Shown: positions 21,048 to 24,596 of the stretch, in pieces | Position numbering within the stretch: the stretch's first letter is position 1 | Layout: every line of letters starts with the position of its first letter | NCBI GenBank assembly: GCA_026417715.1 | Contig: JAOACU010000006.1 | Location: forward strand, 1 to 24,596 | DNA length: 24,596 nucleotides | From: Anaerolineae bacterium | GTDB lineage: Bacteria > Chloroflexota > Anaerolineae > UBA4142 | Direction of reading: 5' to 3' | The notes under the pieces: generated by a model | Told to the model about the DNA's origin: nothing | Database searches by the model: none | Seen by the model: the letters and a program-made list of their open reading frames with translations, nothing else | Program-made: the position numbers and the translations under genes

Positions 21048-23063
21048 TTACTCTGCCGCCACTGGCATTCCGTACAACGCCTTGACGCGTTCGGGGAACG
21101 GCATCTTGAGCAGTTCGCGCATTCGCCAATCGCCAGACTTGCCGAACTTGGTCGGGTCGTAGGCTGGCAACTTGAGCGCGGCGCGCTTGGCGTCAATGTG
21201 TGCGAGCGAGCGTCGCACGATTTCTTGAGGATCGGGTACGAATTCCATCTTGCCACCAACGATCTTTTCCCAACCCTCACTCATAATCTTTTCGACTTCT
21301 TCGCTGTTGGAAATCGGCGAATTGACGCCAAACAAGACGTACGCACCCGACGCGGCAAAGTACGCGCCGATTGCCAACGCTTTTTCGCTCATCCATTCGG
21401 GCGCGATACCGACGCCGGGAATGTCACTGATGTCGTCACCGAGTCCGCCTTCACTCGCCATCTGCGTTAGCACAGTGAGGATGCGCGTGTTGTCCACGCA
21501 CGACCCCAGATGCAAGATCGGCGGAATACCGATGGCTTCGCACACTTCGCGCAAGCCGGGACCAGCGTACTCCATCGCCGCTTCGCCGAGGAGCAAGCCG
21601 TACTTGGCGTTGGCGAGCGCGCCACAACCGGTTTGCACAACCAGAATGTCGTTCTTGAGAAATTCTTTCACGATATAGTTGTGCGCTTCGTCCTGCGTCA
21701 CGCGCGGATTGTTGCAACCGACCACGCCCGCCACGCCGCGCAAGCGTCCCGTCATAATCGCATCGTTCAACGGACGGAACGAGCCGCGCAGAGTACCACC
21801 GAGCATATAGCGAATGTACTCGTGCGAAAAGCCCGCCACGAGATCGGAAAGGTGCGACGGAATTTGCACTTGCTGACGCGGACGATTGGGATAGTTGTCA
21901 ATCGCAATGCGTACGATTTGGCGCGCGATGTCGAGCGCGTGATGTTCATCGAACTCGATGTGCGTCGCGCCCGTGATTTTCACTTTGGGCGAAGTGGTGA
22001 TGAGTTTGGTGTGGAATTTCGTCGCGAGGTCTTGGAGTGCTTGCATCACGCATTGCACATCCACGATCATCGCCTCAACCGCGCCGGTGATGATTGTGAG
22101 TTCCTGATTCAGATCGTTGCCCGCGCTGGGAATACCCTGTCGCATCAACGTTTCGTTCGATGTGCAGCAGACGCCGCAGAGATTGATGCCTTTCGCGCCT
22201 TTGGACTTGGCATACTCGATCAATTCGGGTTCGTTGACCACGCGCACGATCATTTCCGAAAGCGTCGGCTCGTGTCCGTGCACGACGATATTGACTTCGT
22301 CGTCCTTGAGTACGCCGATATTCACGCGCGTTCGGAGCGGCGCGGGCGTGCCGAACAAAATGTCCGAGATGTCGGTTGCCATCATCGAGCCGCCCCAGCC
22401 ATCGGCGAGCGCGGTGCGCAATGAGCCAAGTAGGATGTGTTCGGCGTCTTGATCATCGCCCATATGCGTTCGATGCAAAATGTCCACCACTTCGCGGTCT
22501 ATACCGCGTGGGACAATACCAAGTTGCCGCCAAATTTCTTGGCGTTTCTTCGGCGCGCGCTTGACGTAGGTGATTTCACCTTTCTGCCCTGCCATATCGG
22601 CAATCGCTTTTTGTGCGATTTCGACGGCGATTTGTTCTGGCTTTTTGCCATCGGTCTTGATGCCAAAATAGCCAGCGACGGCGTAAAGTTTGGGAATGTC
22701 GCGCAATTCGTACCCTTGCGCTTCGCCCTTGCCAACGGCTTCGAGCGTAAAGATCAAGTCGCGACCGTGATCGCTGTGCGAAGCGGTACCAGCGGCAATG
22801 TGACGCGCCATATTGCGCGCGGCAACCGTCGCGCGTGTCGCGCCGCACACGCCCACCGGGTCGGGATTGGCTTTGGTTGCCACTAGACGGCACGGTCCCA
22901 TATTGCAGAGTTGACAGCACGCGCCGGTTTCGCCAATCGGACACGCGGGCGTTTTTGCCGCGCGACTGAATGCGGTCGAATATCCCATCTCCTCCGCGCG
23001 TTTGAGCACTTCGAGCGCGGCAGGATCAATCGTTTGCACTTTGGGTGCGGGTTCTTTTGCCAT
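21048..23063 (-). CDS. acsA: Ni-Fe carbon monoxide dehydrogenase catalytic subunit
   Basis: The enzyme reduces CO2 to CO (reversibly) and feeds CO to AcsB. At 671 residues it matches Moorella AcsA (~674). N-terminal ligands of clusters D and B are complete: C41, C49, then C50, C53, C58 and C73 (CPIGETGACCQLCNMGPC...GVCGA). Candidate C-cluster ligands are H264 (VHGHEP), C299/C300 (GVCCTSNE), C338 (DVQCV), C450 (VVGCNN), C480 (QTGCGA) and C522 (LGSCVDN), with the catalytic lysine candidate K561 (WMSEKALAIG). A ribosome site (AAAGGAGGAACG) precedes ATG 23063. Ferredoxin follows directly and the HMA-like gene precedes it. No CooC-type nickel ATPase is visible nearby. Identification is secure. Confidence 0.97.
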   Translation of the reverse strand: MAKEPAPKVQTIDPAALEVLKRAEEMGYSTAFSRAAKTPACPIGETGACCQLCNMGPCRLVATKANPDPVGVCGATRATVAARNMARHIAAGTASHSDHGRDLIFTLEAVGKGEAQGYELRDIPKLYAVAGYFGIKTDGKKPEQIAVEIAQKAIADMAGQKGEITYVKRAPKKRQEIWRQLGIVPRGIDREVVDILHRTHMGDDQDAEHILLGSLRTALADGWGGSMMATDISDILFGTPAPLRTRVNIGVLKDDEVNIVVHGHEPTLSEMIVRVVNEPELIEYAKSKGAKGINLCGVCCTSNETLMRQGIPSAGNDLNQELTIITGAVEAMIVDVQCVMQALQDLATKFHTKLITTSPKVKITGATHIEFDEHHALDIARQIVRIAIDNYPNRPRQQVQIPSHLSDLVAGFSHEYIRYMLGGTLRGSFRPLNDAIMTGRLRGVAGVVGCNNPRVTQDEAHNYIVKEFLKNDILVVQTGCGALANAKYGLLLGEAAMEYAGPGLREVCEAIGIPPILHLGSCVDNTRILTVLTQMASEGGLGDDISDIPGVGIAPEWMSEKALAIGAYFAASGAYVLFGVNSPISNSEEVEKIMSEGWEKIVGGKMEFVPDPQEIVRRSLAHIDAKRAALKLPAYDPTKFGKSGDWRMRELLKMPFPERVKALYGMPVAAE

Positions 23064-23083
23064 TCGTTCCTCCTTTGTGAAAA

Positions 23084-23216
23084 TCAGTGTTCGGTGTTCG
23101 GTGTGCAGTGTTCAGTGTCCAGTATTCAGTGTTCAGTGTTCAGGATTTGTGGTTAGTAGCAACAACTGAATACTGAAAACTGAATACTGAAAACTCCGAA
23201 CTCCGAATTCCGAACT
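23084..23216. repeat. Heptamer-word repeat, GTTCAGT/ACTGAAT family
   Basis: At least eight GTTCAGT-like units face ACTGAAT, ACTGAAA and CTCCGAA units. The array extends from the stop codon of the HMA-like gene (TAG then AGTTCGGA) to just before the acsA ribosome site. Words and stop-codon junction match the array at 7738-7847, 15 kb away. Confidence 0.92.
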
Positions 23217-23543
23217 CTAGTACTTTCTAAACTCACCTGACATTTGCAAGTCCACCGGATTCGTGGTGGTGATTCGTTGTATTCTATCCCACGCTGGGTC
23301 CACTTGGGCGTATGGCATTTCTGGGACGACCTCTTCTTCGCCGGGTGCGTAACCCGCATCGGTCAACGCTTTGACGAGCGCGTCTGCCGATGTTTTGGCA
23401 GGATCGAATTCGATGAGCACTTGCTTGAACGCGCTACTGGCATAGACGTTTTCCACACCCGCCATCGGCGAGAGCAATCGCTTGACGTTGATGACGTGGT
23501 GATCCGCCCACATTGCAGGCACGGTAAGGATGAGTTGTTCCAT
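23217..23543 (-). CDS. HMA-fold small protein without CxxC metal motif
   Basis: A 108-residue protein. Residues ~2-70 match the beta-alpha-beta-beta-alpha-beta pattern of heavy-metal-associated (HMA) domains: LILTVPAMWADHHVINVKRL, then GVENVYASSAFKQVLIEFDP, then SADALVKALTDAGYAP. In copper-type HMA domains the first loop is MxCxxC. Here it is M11-W-A13-D14-H15-H16, so both cysteines are gone and an Asp-His-His set is present. A ~38-residue C-terminal tail follows. GGAGAGAGG lies before the ATG. It is the gene immediately upstream of the nickel enzyme acsA, so a role in nickel handling or in protein contact is worth considering; this is inference. Confidence 0.8.
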   Translation of the reverse strand: MEQLILTVPAMWADHHVINVKRLLSPMAGVENVYASSAFKQVLIEFDPAKTSADALVKALTDAGYAPGEEEVVPEMPYAQVDPAWDRIQRITTTNPVDLQMSGEFRKY

Positions 23544-23565
23544 TGTATTCCTCTCTCCTGAGTAA

Positions 23566-23638
23566 TTTCAGATTTTAGATTGCAGATTTCAGATTGAATT
23601 TTCTCAAATCTGCAATCTGCAATCCGAAATCTGCAATC
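23566..23638. repeat. Heptamer-word repeat, CAGATTT/GCAATCT family
   Basis: CAGATTT, TAGATTG, CAGATTT and CAGATTG face AAATCTG/CAATCTG units. It starts right after the stop codon of the DUF166-like gene and shares words with the array at 16827-16914. Confidence 0.9.
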
Positions 23639-23639
23639 G

Positions 23640-24401
23640 TCAATCTTCGACAAATCCTTCAGGTTTGAAATAGTGTATCTCCCGATACGGTCGCACGGCT
23701 TCGGCAAAGGCATCGCGCGTGAGATTGCCGCTGACGTGCAACAACGTATCGTTGTAATCGTTGTCAATGCTCATCGAAGCGAGGCACGGATAGTGATGAT
23801 GCAACATCCCCGCTTCGTATTCCGCATCGTTCACTGAGCGTCCGATGATGTTTTCGGCGATGTAACGCATCACCCCACACGGCGTATCACGTTCGACCGT
23901 GACCGACGCGATGGTTTTCGATTCGGAATCTACTGTCACCGAAACACGTGGTTTGCCAAAATGATGTGCGAATTCAGAAATGAGTGGGTCACTGTAGGTG
24001 ACACGCTGACCACGCAAACTGTAACTCGTTTCGGTGAGGGAACAGAGTGGTTTGGGAAAGACACTGACCACGCCGATTTCTTTCAACCAGCCGCGCAGTT
24101 GATTCATCAGCCCTTTGGGAAGCCACTCGGCGCGATCCACCGGGGCAATCAGTGAGCGCGCGCTGGGCATTTTGCATACATCGGGCAAAAGTTCCGCGAT
24201 GCCCGGATGTTCACCGAGCGCGAGAATCAAATCGGCGGGCGGCAATGCGTTGGGCAAAAAATCGGCAGGGTCGTCAATAATAATCGGAAATGACGCCGGC
24301 GCGGTCCACTCGTGCACCTCCCAATGTTTTGGACCATATTCACGGATGATGCGGGCTTTACGTCGCCCATATTCGCCAGAAACGACAGCGAGAATTTTCA
24401 T
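23640..24401 (-). CDS. DUF166-like protein (thymidylate-synthase-like domain family)
   Basis: A 253-residue soluble protein beginning MKILAVVSGEYGRRKARIIREYGP. A flavodoxin-like first half (ADLILALGEHPGIAELLPDV) is followed by APVDRAEWLPKGLMNQLRGWLKEIGV, then FPKPLCSLTE, and a C-terminal part with TPCGVMRYIAENIIG and HHHYPCLASM. These match my memory of the DUF166 family (Pfam 'dTMP synthase-like'), known in methanogens and some anaerobic bacteria. Cysteines C118-like (PLCSL), TPCG and YPC are possible ligands or catalytic residues. ATG 24401 is chosen over TTG 24404; there is no strong ribosome site. It is the first gene of the window, just upstream of the HMA-like gene. Biochemical function is unknown. 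Confidence 0.65.
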   Translation of the reverse strand: MKILAVVSGEYGRRKARIIREYGPKHWEVHEWTAPASFPIIIDDPADFLPNALPPADLILALGEHPGIAELLPDVCKMPSARSLIAPVDRAEWLPKGLMNQLRGWLKEIGVVSVFPKPLCSLTETSYSLRGQRVTYSDPLISEFAHHFGKPRVSVTVDSESKTIASVTVERDTPCGVMRYIAENIIGRSVNDAEYEAGMLHHHYPCLASMSIDNDYNDTLLHVSGNLTRDAFAEAVRPYREIHYFKPEGFVED

Positions 24402-24402
24402 C

Positions 24403-24437
24403 AATGAGCCAATTGGTCAATGAGCCAATGAGCCAAA
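24403..24437. repeat. Short tandem ATGAGCCA words
   Basis: The 8-base unit ATGAGCCA occurs three times, with CAATTGG between the first and second. It lies just upstream of the DUF166-like start codon. Confidence 0.8.
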
Positions 24438-24447
24438 CTAGGGCTTT

Positions 24448-24573
24448 GTCAAAGTCGCGTTGCCCTGTCATTCTGAGCCCCGAAGGGGCGAAGAATCTCG
24501 CAATTTGGATTAGCGAGACGCTTCGCTTCGCTCAGCGTGACAAACCTAAACACCTATTGTTCGACTTTGACAA
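24448..24573. repeat. Nested inverted-repeat element at the right edge
   Basis: Outer arms TTGTCAAAGTCG (~24446-24457) and CGACTTTGACAA (24562-24573) are perfect complements. Inside are GCCCC-GAA-GGGGC (24477-24489), TCTCGC/GCGAGA (24496-24501/24513-24518), and the pair TGTCATTCTGAGC / GCTCAGCGTGACA. The TGTCATTCTGAGC...GAAGAATCTCG wording looks like a dispersed intergenic repeat. No coding sequence is seen here. Confidence 0.88.
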
Positions 24574-24596
24574 CACCCTATAAATCATTTGATTGC

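Noticed and set aside
21510..22424. Plus-strand ORF (304 residues) opposite acsA
   Set aside because: Antisense shadow of a complete CODH gene, with no ribosome site or motif.
24402..24596. Possible promoter or riboswitch for the whole acs cluster
   Set aside because: Only repeat-type hairpins are visible; no convincing -35/-10 pair or known riboswitch core was found before the window ends.

Overview
The window is one long gene cluster in which every recognisable gene lies on the minus strand, so transcription runs from base 24596 towards base 1. Its core is a bacterial Wood-Ljungdahl (reductive acetyl-CoA) cluster: acsA (Ni-CODH), a 7Fe/8Fe-type ferredoxin, acsB (acetyl-CoA synthase), acsD and acsC (corrinoid iron-sulfur protein), acsV (RACo-type corrinoid activator), acsE (methyl-H4folate methyltransferase) and folD. 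The separate acsA and acsB, the bacterial-type AcsB, the moderately GC-rich sequence full of CGCG, and the many short intergenic repeats suggest an uncultured anaerobic acetyl-CoA-pathway bacterium. I would guess Chloroflexota (Anaerolineae or Dehalococcoidia-like), but that is inference, since the window holds no rRNA or other taxonomic marker.

Layout in the direction of transcription. 24.4-23.2 kb: a DUF166-like protein and a small HMA-fold protein without its CxxC. 23.1-17.6 kb: acsA, ferredoxin, a GNAT acetyltransferase and acsB. 17.5-14.6 kb: a CBS-pair protein, a tiny membrane protein, acsD, a six-helix membrane protein, a NifU-like protein and a ferritin-like mini-protein. 14.5-8.8 kb: acsC, acsV, a small antitoxin/MazF toxin pair, an unknown P-loop protein and acsE. 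8.7-6.8 kb: a thioredoxin-reductase-like flavoprotein that lacks its redox cysteines, then folD. 6.5-1.4 kb: a three-gene RAMP (CRISPR type III-like) operon with its own promoter and intrinsic terminator. It encodes a 1071-residue multi-RAMP fusion, a zinc-ribbon protein and a Cas6-like RAMP; no Cas10, Cas1/2 or CRISPR array is visible. 1.2-0 kb: an Rrf2-family Fe-S regulator translationally coupled to an HdrA-like flavoprotein that runs off the left edge.

The acs genes together make acetyl-CoA. AcsE moves the methyl group from methyl-H4folate to the AcsC/AcsD corrinoid protein, AcsV re-reduces inactive corrinoid, AcsA makes CO from CO2 with ferredoxin, and AcsB condenses the parts with CoA. 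FolD supplies an upstream folate step. HdrA, ferredoxin and the odd flavoprotein probably handle electrons. Formate-H4F ligase, MetF and a CooC/AcsF nickel-insertion ATPase are not in the window.

Two features stand out. First, the Cas10-less RAMP operon sits in a metabolic cluster, and its large gene carries an 11-G homopolymer. Second, nearly every gap in the acs cluster holds a tandem array of degenerate 7-base words folded into a hairpin. A different word is used in most gaps, and the array usually begins at or within a few bases of the upstream gene's stop codon. Some of these arrays supply start codons, stop codons or internal coding sequence.
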